A stretch of 64,000 nt of DNA from Sphingomonas sp. EC-HK361 (GCF_902498785.1 NZ_LR701494.1:1724540-1788539), one strand, 5' to 3'; positions 25,990 to 34,884 are shown, numbered from the stretch's first letter. The notes: generated from the letters alone by a model not told the origin. Made by a program: numbers and translations.

Positions 25990-27645
25990 ATGTACCGCTA
26001 CGACACCTACGACCAGGCGATCGTCGATGCCCGCGTCGACGAATTCCGCGATCAGGTCCGCCGCCGCCTCGCCGGGCAGATCACCGAGGATCAGTTCAAA
26101 CCGCTCCGGCTGATGAACGGCCTCTATCTTCAGCTCCACGCCTACATGCTGCGCGTCGCCGTGCCCTACGGCACGCTCGACAGCCGCCAGATGCGGATGC
26201 TCGGCCACATCGCGCGCAAGTACGACCGGGGCTACGGCCATTTCACCACGCGGCAGAACATCCAGTATAACTGGATCAAGCTGGAGGATGCGCCCGATAT
26301 CCTCGCGGACCTCGCGACGGTCGAGATGCACGCCATCCAGACGAGCGGCAACTGCATCCGAAACATCAGTTCGGATCAATATGCCGGCGCCGCCGCGGAC
26401 GAAGTGGCCGATCCGCGCCCCTGGGCGGAGATGATCCGGCAATGGAGCACCTTCCACCCCGAATTCAGCTATCTGCCGCGCAAGTTCAAGATCGCGGTGA
26501 TCGCCTCGGACGAGGACCGCGCGGCGATGCGGCTCCACGATATCGGCATCCAGCTCGTCGAGCGAGACGGCGTTCTCGGCGCGAAGGTCTTCGTCGGCGG
26601 CGGCATGGGCCGCACCCCGATGATCGCGCCCGAGATCAAGGACTTCGTCACCGCCGACGACCTGATGAGCTACCTCGAGGCGTGCCTTCGCGTCTACAAT
26701 CGCTACGGCCGGCGCGACAATATCTACAAGGCGCGGATCAAGATCCTGATCCACGAACTCGGCGCGGACGAATACCGTCGCCAGGTCGAGGAGGAGTTTG
26801 TTTCGGTAAAGGCGCTGGGCATCGATCCGCCCGCCGCCGAGCTCGCCCGGATCACCGCGATGTTCGTCCCCCCTCCGTTTGCTTCGAGCGAAGTCGAGAA
26901 GCGTGTCTCGACTTCGCTCGACACAAGCGGGGGGAAAGACCCCGACTTCGCGCTCTGGGTTGCCCAGAACGTCCGCCCGCACAAGCAAGCCGGCTGCGCG
27001 ATCGTCAACATCAGCCTGAAACCGATCGGCCAGATCCCCGGCGATGCCTCTGCCGACCAGATCGACGTGATGGCCGATCTCGCCGAGCGCTACAGCTTCG
27101 ACGAGCTGCGCGTCACTCACGCGCAGAACATCGTTCTGCCGCATGTCCGCAAGGCGGACCTCTATACTGTATGGCAGGCGCTGACCGACGCGGGACTGGC
27201 GGAAGCCAATCTCGACCTCATCAGCGATATCATCGCCTGCCCCGGCCTCGATTACTGCAGCCTCGCCAACGCCCGCTCGATCCCCGTCGCGCAGAAGATC
27301 GCGACGCGCTTCGCCGATCCGGCCCGCCAGCGCGATCTGGGTGAGCTGAAGCTGAAAATCTCGGGCTGCATCAACGCGTGCGGCCACCACCATGCCGGCC
27401 ACATCGGCATCCTCGGCGTCGACAGGAAGGGCACCGAAAACTACCAACTGCTCCTCGGCGGATCGGGCGCGGAGGACGTGTCGCTCGGCAAGATCACCGG
27501 TCCCGGCTTCTCCGAGGACGGCATCGTCGATGCGATCGAGCGGGTGACCGACAAATATGTCGCGGTGCGCGAGGACGGCGAGCGCTTCCTCGACACCTAT
27601 CGCCGCGTCGGATTCGAGCCGTTCAAGGAGGCGATCTATGGTTGA
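25990..27645 (+). CDS. cysI: Assimilatory sulfite/nitrite reductase hemoprotein
   Basis: Siroheme and [4Fe-4S] reductase that converts sulfite to sulfide; family members can also reduce nitrite. The 551-residue protein has two half-repeats (HFTTRQNIQYNWIKLED and RVTHAQNIVLPHVRK) and the cluster ligands CPGLDYC and CINAC. Its neighbours DUF934 and cysH make a sulfite role likely. Between residues ~296 and 320 a stretch (PPPFASSEVEKRVSTSLD) is unlike the family and is encoded by an inserted palindrome (26884-26921) that keeps the frame. It overlaps the DUF934 gene by eight bases. ATG 25990 gives the usual N-terminus. Confidence 0.9.
   Translation: MYRYDTYDQAIVDARVDEFRDQVRRRLAGQITEDQFKPLRLMNGLYLQLHAYMLRVAVPYGTLDSRQMRMLGHIARKYDRGYGHFTTRQNIQYNWIKLEDAPDILADLATVEMHAIQTSGNCIRNISSDQYAGAAADEVADPRPWAEMIRQWSTFHPEFSYLPRKFKIAVIASDEDRAAMRLHDIGIQLVERDGVLGAKVFVGGGMGRTPMIAPEIKDFVTADDLMSYLEACLRVYNRYGRRDNIYKARIKILIHELGADEYRRQVEEEFVSVKALGIDPPAAELARITAMFVPPPFASSEVEKRVSTSLDTSGGKDPDFALWVAQNVRPHKQAGCAIVNISLKPIGQIPGDASADQIDVMADLAERYSFDELRVTHAQNIVLPHVRKADLYTVWQALTDAGLAEANLDLISDIIACPGLDYCSLANARSIPVAQKIATRFADPARQRDLGELKLKISGCINACGHHHAGHIGILGVDRKGTENYQLLLGGSGAEDVSLGKITGPGFSEDGIVDAIERVTDKYVAVREDGERFLDTYRRVGFEPFKEAIYG
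26884..26921. repeat. REP-like palindrome inside cysI
   Basis: A perfect 16-bp inverted repeat (arms tcgagcgaagtcgaga at 26884-26899 and its complement at 26906-26921, six-base loop) inside the cysI reading frame. It is of the sphingomonad type normally seen between genes. It adds about a dozen residues (plus flanks) and does not break the frame. Confidence 0.88.
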
Positions 27646-28072
27646 GGATACGCTGCTGCGCTTCCGCGACGATGACGCCCATGACGAACCGGCGGTCACG
27701 CTGGACTCGTTCCTCGCCGGGCAGACCAATGCCGGCGCCGTGCGGATCGAGGCCGGCGACGACGCACGCGCGCTGCTTCCGCACCTCGCCCAGCTGGCGT
27801 TGATCGAGGTGAGCTTTCCGTCCTTTCGTGACGGCCGCGGCTACTCGTCGGCCCGTGTCTTGCGGGAGAGCGGCTATGCCGGTGAACTCCGCGCGGCGGG
27901 CGACGTCCTTGTCGATCAAATCCCCTTCATGCGCCGCTGCGGGTTCGACAGCTTCGCGCCCGAGGCACCGATCGATCCCGCCGTGCTGGCGCGCAGCCTC
28001 GATCGCTACGACGCGCATTACCAGAAGGCTGCCGACGGCGTCGTTCCGGTGTGGAAGGTGCGGCATGGCTAG
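27638..28072 (+). CDS. DUF934 family protein (sulfate assimilation)
   Basis: A 144-residue cytosolic protein of the DUF934 family. This family is found almost always between a sulfite reductase and cysH in proteobacteria; it is thought to help sulfite reductase, perhaps as an electron-transfer partner or assembly factor, but its function is not proven. Recognisable blocks are IEVSFPSFRDGRGYSSARVLRE, GELRAAGDVLVDQI and MRRCGFDSF. It overlaps cysI and cysH by eight bases each. Confidence 0.88.
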   Translation: MVEDTLLRFRDDDAHDEPAVTLDSFLAGQTNAGAVRIEAGDDARALLPHLAQLALIEVSFPSFRDGRGYSSARVLRESGYAGELRAAGDVLVDQIPFMRRCGFDSFAPEAPIDPAVLARSLDRYDAHYQKAADGVVPVWKVRHG

Positions 28073-28823
28073 TGCGGCGCGCGCCCTCGACATGATCGAC
28101 GTGACGCCCGCCTTCACCGCGGTGGACGCGGCAGCGTATCAGGCACGGTTCGAAGGCGTAGCCGCGCAGGACATGCTGGCTGACTTGATCGCAGGCGAGC
28201 TCAAGGGGCGCATCGCCGCCGTCTCGTCCTTCGGGGCGGAATCGGCGGTGTTGCTGCATATGGTCGCGCAAGTGAATCGCGACGTCCCGGTCATCTTCAC
28301 CAACACCCAGAAGATGTTCGGCGAGACGCTGGCCTATCGCGACGAACTCAGCGAGCGGCTCGGCTTCACCGACCTTCGCGTCTATCGCCCCGACCCGCGC
28401 CTGCTCGCGGACAAGGACGCGACGGGCCTGCGCTGGTCCTATGATCCCGACGGCTGCTGCGATTTGCGCAAGGTCGAGCCGCTGCGCCGCGCACTGGCGC
28501 CGTTCGACGCGTGGATTTCCGGTCGCAAGGGCTTCCAGTCCGGCACCCGCACGGCCCTCCCGCGGTTCGAGGAGGACGAGGGCCGGCTGAAACTCAACCC
28601 GCTCGCCGATTGGGACAAGGCGAGGCTGGACGCCTATTTCGAAGAGCACGACCTGCCCCGCCATCCGCTGGAAGCGCAAGGCTATCTCTCGATCGGCTGC
28701 GCGCCGTGCACCTCCAAGGTTCAACCCGGCGAAGACCCCCGCGCCGGCCGCTGGCGCGGCTGGGACAAGGTGGAATGCGGCATCCATGTGCCCGAAAAGC
28801 CGGGCGAGGAGCCGGTGTTCTGA
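28065..28823 (+). CDS. cysH: Phosphoadenylyl-/adenylyl-sulfate reductase
   Basis: Reduces activated sulfate (PAPS or APS) to sulfite using thioredoxin. The 252-residue protein has the PP-loop SSFGAESAVLLHM, the catalytic C-terminal ECGIH motif (VECGIHVPEK), and two cysteine pairs (DPDGCCDLRK and GCAPCT) that bind a [4Fe-4S] cluster, which indicates APS as substrate. It begins with an eight-base overlap with the DUF934 gene. The three genes cysI, DUF934 and cysH form one tightly overlapping operon. Confidence 0.92.
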   Translation: MASAARALDMIDVTPAFTAVDAAAYQARFEGVAAQDMLADLIAGELKGRIAAVSSFGAESAVLLHMVAQVNRDVPVIFTNTQKMFGETLAYRDELSERLGFTDLRVYRPDPRLLADKDATGLRWSYDPDGCCDLRKVEPLRRALAPFDAWISGRKGFQSGTRTALPRFEEDEGRLKLNPLADWDKARLDAYFEEHDLPRHPLEAQGYLSIGCAPCTSKVQPGEDPRAGRWRGWDKVECGIHVPEKPGEEPVF

Positions 28824-28868
28824 GGCGACCAGACTGCCGGCTTGAGGCTTGAGGACGTCACATTGAGC

Positions 28869-28948
28869 CGTCACCCCGGACTTGATCCGGGGTCCCGCTT
28901 CTTGGCGCCGCTTGACTAGCGGGACCCCGGATCAAGTCCGGGGTGACG
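28869..28948. repeat. REP-like palindrome with 31-bp arms, copy 1
   Basis: Perfect 31-bp inverted repeat: arms 28869-28899 and 28918-28948 around an 18-base loop. The arm core is tcaccccggacttgatccgg. A near-identical element lies at 32646-32726. It sits between convergent cysH and the cupin gene and could terminate transcription from both sides. Confidence 0.9.
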
Positions 28949-28972
28949 TTGGTTCGATCGTGTCATACGGCT

Positions 28973-29422
28973 CTAATAAGGCGTGCCATCCTTGTGCGTG
29001 TAAACCCCGGTTCGCGCGTCGGGCAGCAGCAGGTCGATGTCGGGATAATGGCACGGCGTCGATTCCGGCACGCCCCATACGACGAAAGTGCACCCGCCCG
29101 CGCCGCCGACCAGATGGTGGCCATTGCCGTCGCTCTTGGGAAAGGCGACGCAATCGCCGGCGCCGAGGGCCGTCTCGCCTGCATCGTCGATCAAGGTCGC
29201 CTCGCCCGACAGGATCACGACGAACTCGTCCTCGCCCTCATGCCAGTGGCGCTGGCTCGACCAGTCGCCCTCGCCCAGGGTCACCAGGTTGACCTCGAAA
29301 TCGGTGATGCCGCTCGCCTTTGCCAGCGGCAGGATGCGGCGAGCGCCCGCGGCATCGTCGAACGGCGCTGGGTAGCCGCTGCCGGTGATCGGCGCGATCG
29401 CGGTGAGGTCGATCTTCGGCAC
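28973..29422 (-). CDS. Cupin-domain protein
   Basis: A 149-residue single-domain cupin. The metal-binding motifs are clear: GDWSSQRHWHEGEDEFVVILSGE (two His and Glu of motif 1) and GHHLVGG for motif 2. Such proteins include small isomerases, dioxygenases and binding proteins; the substrate is not evident. It starts four bases from the dnaB stop and is likely cotranscribed with dnaB (minus strand). Confidence 0.82.
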   Translation of the reverse strand: MPKIDLTAIAPITGSGYPAPFDDAAGARRILPLAKASGITDFEVNLVTLGEGDWSSQRHWHEGEDEFVVILSGEATLIDDAGETALGAGDCVAFPKSDGNGHHLVGGAGGCTFVVWGVPESTPCHYPDIDLLLPDARTGVYTHKDGTPY

Positions 29423-29426
29423 CCGC

Positions 29427-30917
29427 TCAATACCCCACGTAGTCGCTGAATCGGGTGATCGTCGGGTCGAACTTCATCACGACCTTGCCGGTCGCGCCGT
29501 GGCGCTGCTTGGCGACGATCAGCTCGGCGAGGCCGTAAACCCGCTCCATGTCGGTCGCCCATTTCGCGTGGTCCTCGAACGTTTTCGAATCGTCCCCCTC
29601 GACCGGGCGCTTCGGCTCCTTCGCCGCGACGTAATAATCCTCGCGGAACACGAACCAGACCATGTCCGCATCCTGCTCGATCGATCCCGATTCGCGCAGG
29701 TCCGACAGCTGCGGGCGCTTGTCCTCGCGCTGCTCGACCGCGCGGCTGAGCTGGGAGAGCGCCAGCACCGGCACGTTCATGTCCTTCGCCAGCGTCTTCA
29801 GCCCGCGCGAGATTTCGGAGATTTCCTGGACGCGGTTCTCGCTCGATCCCTTGCCGCCGCCGGTCAGCAGCTGGAGATAGTCGACCACCACGAGTCCGAT
29901 CTCGTTGTTGTGCCGCCGCTGAAGCCGCCGCACGCGGGTGTGGAGCGACGAGATCGAGAGCCCGCCGGTATCGTCGATGAACAGCGGCAGGCTCTCGAGC
30001 TCCGCTGCCGCCGCCGCCAGCCGGCCGAACTCGGCGCGGCTGATCTTGCCCATGCGCAGCGACTCGGAGCTGATCCCCGATTGCTCGGCAAGGATACGCG
30101 TCGCGAGCTGGTCGGCGGACATTTCCAGGCTGAAGAACGCGACCTTGGCGCCGACCGAATCGGCGGGTGCGATCCCGTCCGCCATGTCGCGCATCCACCG
30201 CCGCGCGGCGTTGAAGGCGATGTTGGTGGCGAGCGAGGTCTTGCCCATGCCCGGGCGGCCGGCGAGGATCATCAGGTCCGAATGGTGCATGCCGCCGATC
30301 TTGGCGTTGATCGAATCGAGCCCGGTCGTGACGCCCGACAGGTTGCCGCCCGAATTGAGCGCGCGCTCGGCCATCTTGACCGCCATCGTCGTCGCCTGCG
30401 CGAAGGTCTTGACCGCGCTCTCCGCGCCGCCGTCCGCCGCGACCTTGAACAGCTCCTCCTCGGCCAGCTCGATCTGGCCGCGCGGATTCACCTCTTCCGA
30501 GGTGTCCATCGCGCGGTCGACGAGGGTGCGCCCCACCGTCACCAGCGCGCGCAGCATCGCCAGGTCATAGATCTGCGTCGCGAACTGGCGCGCGCCGATC
30601 AGCCCGGCGCCCGATCCGGTGAGGCTGGCGAGATAGGCCGGCCCGCCCAGCTCCTTCATCCCCTCGTCCGCCTCGAACATCGGGCGCAGCGTCACCGGCG
30701 TCGCGAGCATGTCGTTGCTGCGCAGCGTCTTGATCGCGGCGAAGATGCGGCCGTGGACGGGCTCGAAGAAATGCTGCGGCTCCAGCCGGTCGACGATGTC
30801 GTCGGCCAGCCGGTTGTCGATCATCATCGCGCCGAGCATCGCGGCCTCCGCCTCGACGTTGCGCGGAAGCTGCGGGCCCTGCGGTTCGGCAGGCGTCGGG
30901 AATGCAAGCGTGGCCAT
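29427..30917 (-). CDS. dnaB: Replicative DNA helicase DnaB
   Basis: Hexameric helicase at the replication fork. The 496-residue protein has the N-terminal DnaB domain (PRNVEAEAAMLGAMMIDNRL, HFFEPVHGRIF), then the RecA-like C-terminal domain with Walker A LAGRPGMGKTSLATN, Walker B VVVDYLQLL and the later FVFREDYYV and VAKQRHGATGKVVMKF. No intein is present and the length is normal. The gene is on the minus strand and divergent from the UPF0262 gene. Confidence 0.96.
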   Translation of the reverse strand: MATLAFPTPAEPQGPQLPRNVEAEAAMLGAMMIDNRLADDIVDRLEPQHFFEPVHGRIFAAIKTLRSNDMLATPVTLRPMFEADEGMKELGGPAYLASLTGSGAGLIGARQFATQIYDLAMLRALVTVGRTLVDRAMDTSEEVNPRGQIELAEEELFKVAADGGAESAVKTFAQATTMAVKMAERALNSGGNLSGVTTGLDSINAKIGGMHHSDLMILAGRPGMGKTSLATNIAFNAARRWMRDMADGIAPADSVGAKVAFFSLEMSADQLATRILAEQSGISSESLRMGKISRAEFGRLAAAAAELESLPLFIDDTGGLSISSLHTRVRRLQRRHNNEIGLVVVDYLQLLTGGGKGSSENRVQEISEISRGLKTLAKDMNVPVLALSQLSRAVEQREDKRPQLSDLRESGSIEQDADMVWFVFREDYYVAAKEPKRPVEGDDSKTFEDHAKWATDMERVYGLAELIVAKQRHGATGKVVMKFDPTITRFSDYVGY

Positions 30918-31005
30918 GGCCGGCTTCTACGCCATCCCCCGGCATCCTCAATTGTGGATAACGAGAATAATTGTCGCCGCATCGTCATCCGACTATCGCC
31001 GGACA

Positions 31006-31488
31006 ATGGCCGATCCGCGGATCATCGATGTCACCCTCGACGAACGCACGATCCTGTGGCGTTCGGCCGATATCGAGCAGGAGCGTCGGATCGCGATCTT
31101 CGACCTGATCGAGGGCAACCACTTCGCCCCGCAGCGCGAACATGAGGACGGCTATGCCGGCCCGTACAAGCTTCATATCAGCGTCGAGGAAGGCCGGCTC
31201 GCCTTCGAGGTGAAGCGCGAGGACGAGTCACCGCTCGAAACCCATATATTGGGGCTCGCCCGCTTCCGGCGCGCCATCAAGGATTATTTCGCGATTTGCG
31301 ACAGCTATTATCAGGCGATCCGCCAATCCACGCCCGCGCAGATCGAAACCGTCGACATGGCGCGGCGCGGCATCCACAACGAGGCGGCGGAGCTCCTGAA
31401 GGAGCGGCTGGACGGCAAGATCGCGATCGATTTCGACACGGCGCGGCGCCTCTTCACGCTCATCTGCGTGCTGCACATCAAGGGATGA
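31006..31488 (+). CDS. UPF0262 family protein
   Basis: A 160-residue cytosolic protein of the alphaproteobacterial UPF0262 family (IIDVTLDERTILWRSADIEQER, ERRIAIFDLIEGNHF, LARFRRAIKDYFAICDSYY). The function is unknown. The start ATG 31006 follows ccggac and agrees with the family N-terminus; the longer frame runs back into dnaB. It is followed 7 bases later by the GH25-like gene. Confidence 0.88.
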   Translation: MADPRIIDVTLDERTILWRSADIEQERRIAIFDLIEGNHFAPQREHEDGYAGPYKLHISVEEGRLAFEVKREDESPLETHILGLARFRRAIKDYFAICDSYYQAIRQSTPAQIETVDMARRGIHNEAAELLKERLDGKIAIDFDTARRLFTLICVLHIKG

Positions 31489-31495
31489 GGAAGAC

Positions 31496-32176
31496 GTGAT
31501 GTGGCGAATCCTCGCCGTGCTGGCGGCGGCCGGCATCGTCGCGATGGCGGCATGGCAAGTCGCGATCGGCTGGCGTCCTTCATCCGAAACCTATCCCGTG
31601 CAGGGTGTCGACGTGTCCGAGGCGAACGGTGCGGTCGAATGGCCGCTGGTCAAGGGATCGGGCGCGGACTTCGCCTATATCGTCGCGACCGCCGGCGCAC
31701 GCCACCGGGACTCGCGGTTCGAGACGAACTGGAGCGACAGCGCCGCCGCCGGGCTGCGGCGCGGCGCGATTCACGTGTATTCTCTTTGCGAGGACGCGGT
31801 CGATCAGGCGAATGCCTTCAACACCGTTGTCCCACGCGCGCCGGGCGCCCTGCCCCCCGCTGTCGAAATCGCCTACGACCCCGGCTGTGCCGATCGACCG
31901 CAGCCGGCCGCGTTTGTCGCGGATTTGAAGCGATTCCTGACGATCGTCGAAACGCACACCGGCAAGCCCGCGCTCCTCCTCATCAGCCGCGCCGTCGATC
32001 GCGACTACGACCTGTCGAGCGCGCTGCCGCGCGGCGTGTGGGCGATGGGCAACGGCCTGAAACCCGGCTATCCGGCGCATGGCTGGCGGATGTGGCGGGC
32101 GAGCGACTTCCGCCGGATCGAGGGCATCGACGGGCCGGTCAATTGGGACGTGGTGAAGATGGAGACGGCACAGTGA
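31496..32176 (+). CDS. GH25 (lysozyme-like) family protein
   Basis: A 226-residue protein with an N-terminal hydrophobic helix (ILAVLAAAGIVAMAAWQVAIG), so secreted or anchored, and a GH25 TIM-barrel domain: VQGVDVSEANGAVEW at the first strand (usually GIDVSHHQG) and FAYIVATAGARHRDSRFETNW. The segment that normally carries the catalytic Asp-x-Glu (LPPVxDxE) reads LPPAVEIAYDPGC, so the general-acid Glu seems to be Ala. It may be an inactive or changed glycosidase. It starts at GTG 31496 and overlaps the cytidine deaminase start by four bases (GTGA). Confidence 0.75.
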   Translation: MMWRILAVLAAAGIVAMAAWQVAIGWRPSSETYPVQGVDVSEANGAVEWPLVKGSGADFAYIVATAGARHRDSRFETNWSDSAAAGLRRGAIHVYSLCEDAVDQANAFNTVVPRAPGALPPAVEIAYDPGCADRPQPAAFVADLKRFLTIVETHTGKPALLLISRAVDRDYDLSSALPRGVWAMGNGLKPGYPAHGWRMWRASDFRRIEGIDGPVNWDVVKMETAQ

Positions 32177-32619
32177 CCGAGGCGGAAACCCTGATCGCGG
32201 CGGCGCGCGCGGCCGCCGTCCACGCCCACGCCCCCTATTCGCGTTTCGCGGTCGGCGCGGCGGTGCTGCTGTCGGACGGCGAGATCGTAAGCGGCGCGAA
32301 CGTAGAAAATGCGAGCTACGGCCTGTCGCTGTGCGCTGAGACGGTCGCCATCGCGAAGGTCAGCGCACGCGGGCGGCTGCGCGATGTCGTGGCGATCGGG
32401 GTCATCGGCGGGCTGATGGACACGCACGGCGCCGCGACGGGCGACACACCCGTTCGTCCCTGCGGTCGTTGCCGGCAGGTGCTGAACGAGGCCGCGCAAC
32501 TTGGCGGACGCGATCTCGAGGTCCACTGCGCCGGCGCCGAGGGCGACCGGATCGAGAGCCACCGGCTGTCGGCGCTGCTCCCTGATGCGTTCGGGCCAGC
32601 TGATCTGGGAGTTCGTTAG
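32173..32619 (+). CDS. cdd: Cytidine deaminase
   Basis: Deaminates cytidine and deoxycytidine for pyrimidine salvage. The 148-residue protein has AHAPYSRFAVGAAV, SGANVENASYG (substrate Asn and Glu), the catalytic CAETVAIAK and the zinc ligands PCGRCRQVL. It starts at GTG 32173, overlapping the preceding gene by four bases. Confidence 0.94.
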   Translation: MTEAETLIAAARAAAVHAHAPYSRFAVGAAVLLSDGEIVSGANVENASYGLSLCAETVAIAKVSARGRLRDVVAIGVIGGLMDTHGAATGDTPVRPCGRCRQVLNEAAQLGGRDLEVHCAGAEGDRIESHRLSALLPDAFGPADLGVR

Positions 32620-32645
32620 GCTGGGCGAATTAGCGCACCATCCTG

Positions 32646-32726
32646 CGTCACCCCGGACTTGATCCGGGGTCTCGCTACCTTGGCACGCCGCAACAAGCGG
32701 GACCCCGGATCAAGTCCGGGGTGACG
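32646..32726. repeat. REP-like palindrome with 31-bp arms, copy 2
   Basis: Inverted repeat with arms 32646-32676 and 32696-32726 and a single mismatch (ctc against ccc), around a 19-base loop. It is nearly the same element as 28869-28948, and again sits between convergent genes (cdd and the Crp-family gene). Confidence 0.9.
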
Positions 32727-32756
32727 GGCAATGAGGGTCGGCGCACTCCTAAACGA

Positions 32757-33500
32757 TCACCCCTCTACCTGCGACAGATCGACCGACCAGTCCGCATACA
32801 GATATTCGGGTTCGAACTCGGCGAGCGCGGCCAGCGCCTTTAGGTTGTGGATCACGACCTCGCCGGACTTGAACGTCATCAAATCGCGGTCGCGCAGCGC
32901 GCGCAGCGTGCGGTTGGCATGGACGTTGGTGACGCCGCACGCCTCGGCCAGGTCCATCTGCGTGATCGGCAGCGAGAAGCGCCCGTCCTTCGACAGGCCG
33001 ACCATCGACAGGCGGACGTCGAGCTCGCACATCAAATGCGCGATCCGGCCGTTCGCACCGAGGCGCCCCAGCCGGAAAATCCATTCGCGGTGCATGGCGG
33101 CATCGAGCAGCGTCGAATACCACAGCATGCGCGTCAGCATCGGACGTTCGCGCACCAGCTTGTCGATCGCGCGGTGATCGGCATAGGCGACGCGCGCCGG
33201 CCCCAGCGTCGCGACATCGTGATCCAGCCGCTTCATCGGATAGGCGTGCAGATCGATGAAGTCGCCCGGCACCTGGATCGCGACGAGCTGCCGGTGCCCC
33301 TGCCGGTCGTCCATGTAGCGGCAGACATAGCCATCGAGCAGATAGGTGCTGCGCTCGACCGGCTCGCCGCGACGGATCAGCGTCGTTCGCGCCGGCACCT
33401 CGTGCGGTCCGGACACGATCGCGTCGAGCGCCGCGAGATCCTCGGGCGAGATCACGCCGCGCCCCCGTCCGGCAAGAAACAGATCGGTCAACATTGCCAA
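32757..33500 (-). CDS. Crp/Fnr-family transcriptional regulator
   Basis: A 247-residue regulator with an N-terminal cyclic-nucleotide-binding-type fold (TTLIRRGEPVERSTYLLDGYV, QLVAIQVPGDFIDLH) and a C-terminal winged helix-turn-helix (PITQMDLAEACGVTNVHANRTLRALRDRDLM). It lacks the N-terminal cysteines of oxygen-sensing FNR, so it is not an iron-sulfur sensor of that type. What it binds is unknown. It lies 64 bases downstream of the MFS transporter gene on the same strand, with a possible alternative ATG two codons in. Confidence 0.85.
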   Translation of the reverse strand: MAMLTDLFLAGRGRGVISPEDLAALDAIVSGPHEVPARTTLIRRGEPVERSTYLLDGYVCRYMDDRQGHRQLVAIQVPGDFIDLHAYPMKRLDHDVATLGPARVAYADHRAIDKLVRERPMLTRMLWYSTLLDAAMHREWIFRLGRLGANGRIAHLMCELDVRLSMVGLSKDGRFSLPITQMDLAEACGVTNVHANRTLRALRDRDLMTFKSGEVVIHNLKALAALAEFEPEYLYADWSVDLSQVEG

Positions 33501-33564
33501 CGGTCCCCAACGCGTTCTGGCATCAATCCCGACACGACGAAACGCCCCGATTTCGGGGGCGTCA

Positions 33565-34884
33565 TCAGTCGAGGCGGCTTGCGAGCTCCTTGTTGAGCGC
33601 CAGCGCGACCAGCGTAGCGAGCGCGCCCGACAGAAGATAGCCGCCCGCCGCGATCAATCCGAACTTGCTCGCCAGAAACAGCGCCGCCAGCGGCGCGAAG
33701 CCGGCGCCGAACAGCCACGCGAGATCAGAGGTGAGCGCCGAGCCGGTATAGCGCGATTCCTTGTCGAAATTGGAGGCAACCACGCCCGAGGACTGGCCGA
33801 AGGACAGGCCGAGCAGGATGAAACCGAGGATCATGAAGACCGTCTCTCCTATCTCGCCGCCGGCGAGCAACTGCGGTGCGAAGCCGCTGAATGCCGCGAT
33901 CGCCGCCGCACATCCTCCGAGCAGCGTGCGGCGGCCGACCCGGTCGGCGATCATCCCCGAGGCAACGATCGCACCAAGCCCGAAGACCGCGCCGATGATC
34001 TCGATCACCAGAAACCGCGACACGGCCTCCTGCGTGTAGAGATGCACCCAAGACAGCGGAAACACGGTGACCATGTGGAACAGCGCGAAGCTGGCGAGCG
34101 GGGCGAACGCGCCGATGACGATGTGACCCCATTCCTTGCGGATCGTCGGCAGCACGCGGGTCGGCTGCAACTCGCGCGCGGTGAACAGGTCGCTATATTC
34201 GGCCGTCACCACCATGCGCAGCCGCGCGAAGAGCGCGACGACATTCAGCGCGAACGCCACGAAGAACGGGTAGCGCCAGCCCCAGTCCATGAAATCCTCG
34301 TAGGGCGCGAAGACGAGGCTGAACGCGAAGAGCGACGATGCCACGATCAGGCCGAGCGGGGCGCCCAGCTGCGGGATCATCGCATACCAGCCGCGCTTCT
34401 TTTCGGAGACGTTGAGCGCGAGCAGCGAGGCAAGCCCATCCCACGCGCCGCCCAGCGCGATGCCCTGCCCGATGCGAAACGTCGCCAGCAGGATCGCGGA
34501 CCAGTGGCCGACCTGCGCGTAAGCGGGTAGGAAGGCAATCGACACCGTGGACGTGCCGAGCAGGAACAGCGCGATGGTCAGCTTCGTTCCGCGCCCGTAA
34601 TTCCGGTCGACCGCCATGAAGATGAGGCTGCCGAGCGGCCGCGCGATAAAGGCGAGCGGAAAGATTGCGAACGAGTAGAGCGTGCCCGTCAGGCGATCGA
34701 CATAGGGAAACACGACGGTCGGAAAGACGATGACCGAGGCGATCGCATAGACGAAGAAGTCGAAGAATTCGGAGGTACGACCGATGATGACCCCGATCGC
34801 GATCTCGCCCGAACGAACGCCGTGCCCGTCCGCATTGAGGCGGCGGGCATCGGCTTCGAGTTCACCGGAATGCGCGGTGGCCAT
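33565..34884 (-). CDS. MFS transporter, metabolite:H+ symporter type
   Basis: A 439-residue inner-membrane transporter with 12 likely helices. The family signature between helices 2 and 3 is altered (RPLGSLIFMAVDRNYGRG, then TIALFLLGTS), and IGRTSEFFDFFVYAIASVIVFP and RIGQGIALGGAWDG are typical of the sugar/metabolite:proton symporter group (citrate, ketoglutarate, proline-betaine). The substrate cannot be deduced. The frame is open upstream to 35406, but ATG 34884 begins the conserved sequence. Divergent from cyoA. Confidence 0.85.
   Translation of the reverse strand: MATAHSGELEADARRLNADGHGVRSGEIAIGVIIGRTSEFFDFFVYAIASVIVFPTVVFPYVDRLTGTLYSFAIFPLAFIARPLGSLIFMAVDRNYGRGTKLTIALFLLGTSTVSIAFLPAYAQVGHWSAILLATFRIGQGIALGGAWDGLASLLALNVSEKKRGWYAMIPQLGAPLGLIVASSLFAFSLVFAPYEDFMDWGWRYPFFVAFALNVVALFARLRMVVTAEYSDLFTARELQPTRVLPTIRKEWGHIVIGAFAPLASFALFHMVTVFPLSWVHLYTQEAVSRFLVIEIIGAVFGLGAIVASGMIADRVGRRTLLGGCAAAIAAFSGFAPQLLAGGEIGETVFMILGFILLGLSFGQSSGVVASNFDKESRYTGSALTSDLAWLFGAGFAPLAALFLASKFGLIAAGGYLLSGALATLVALALNKELASRLD

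Noticed and set aside
29385-31145. Long frame antisense to dnaB
   Set aside because: A mirror of dnaB; no motifs and no start signal.
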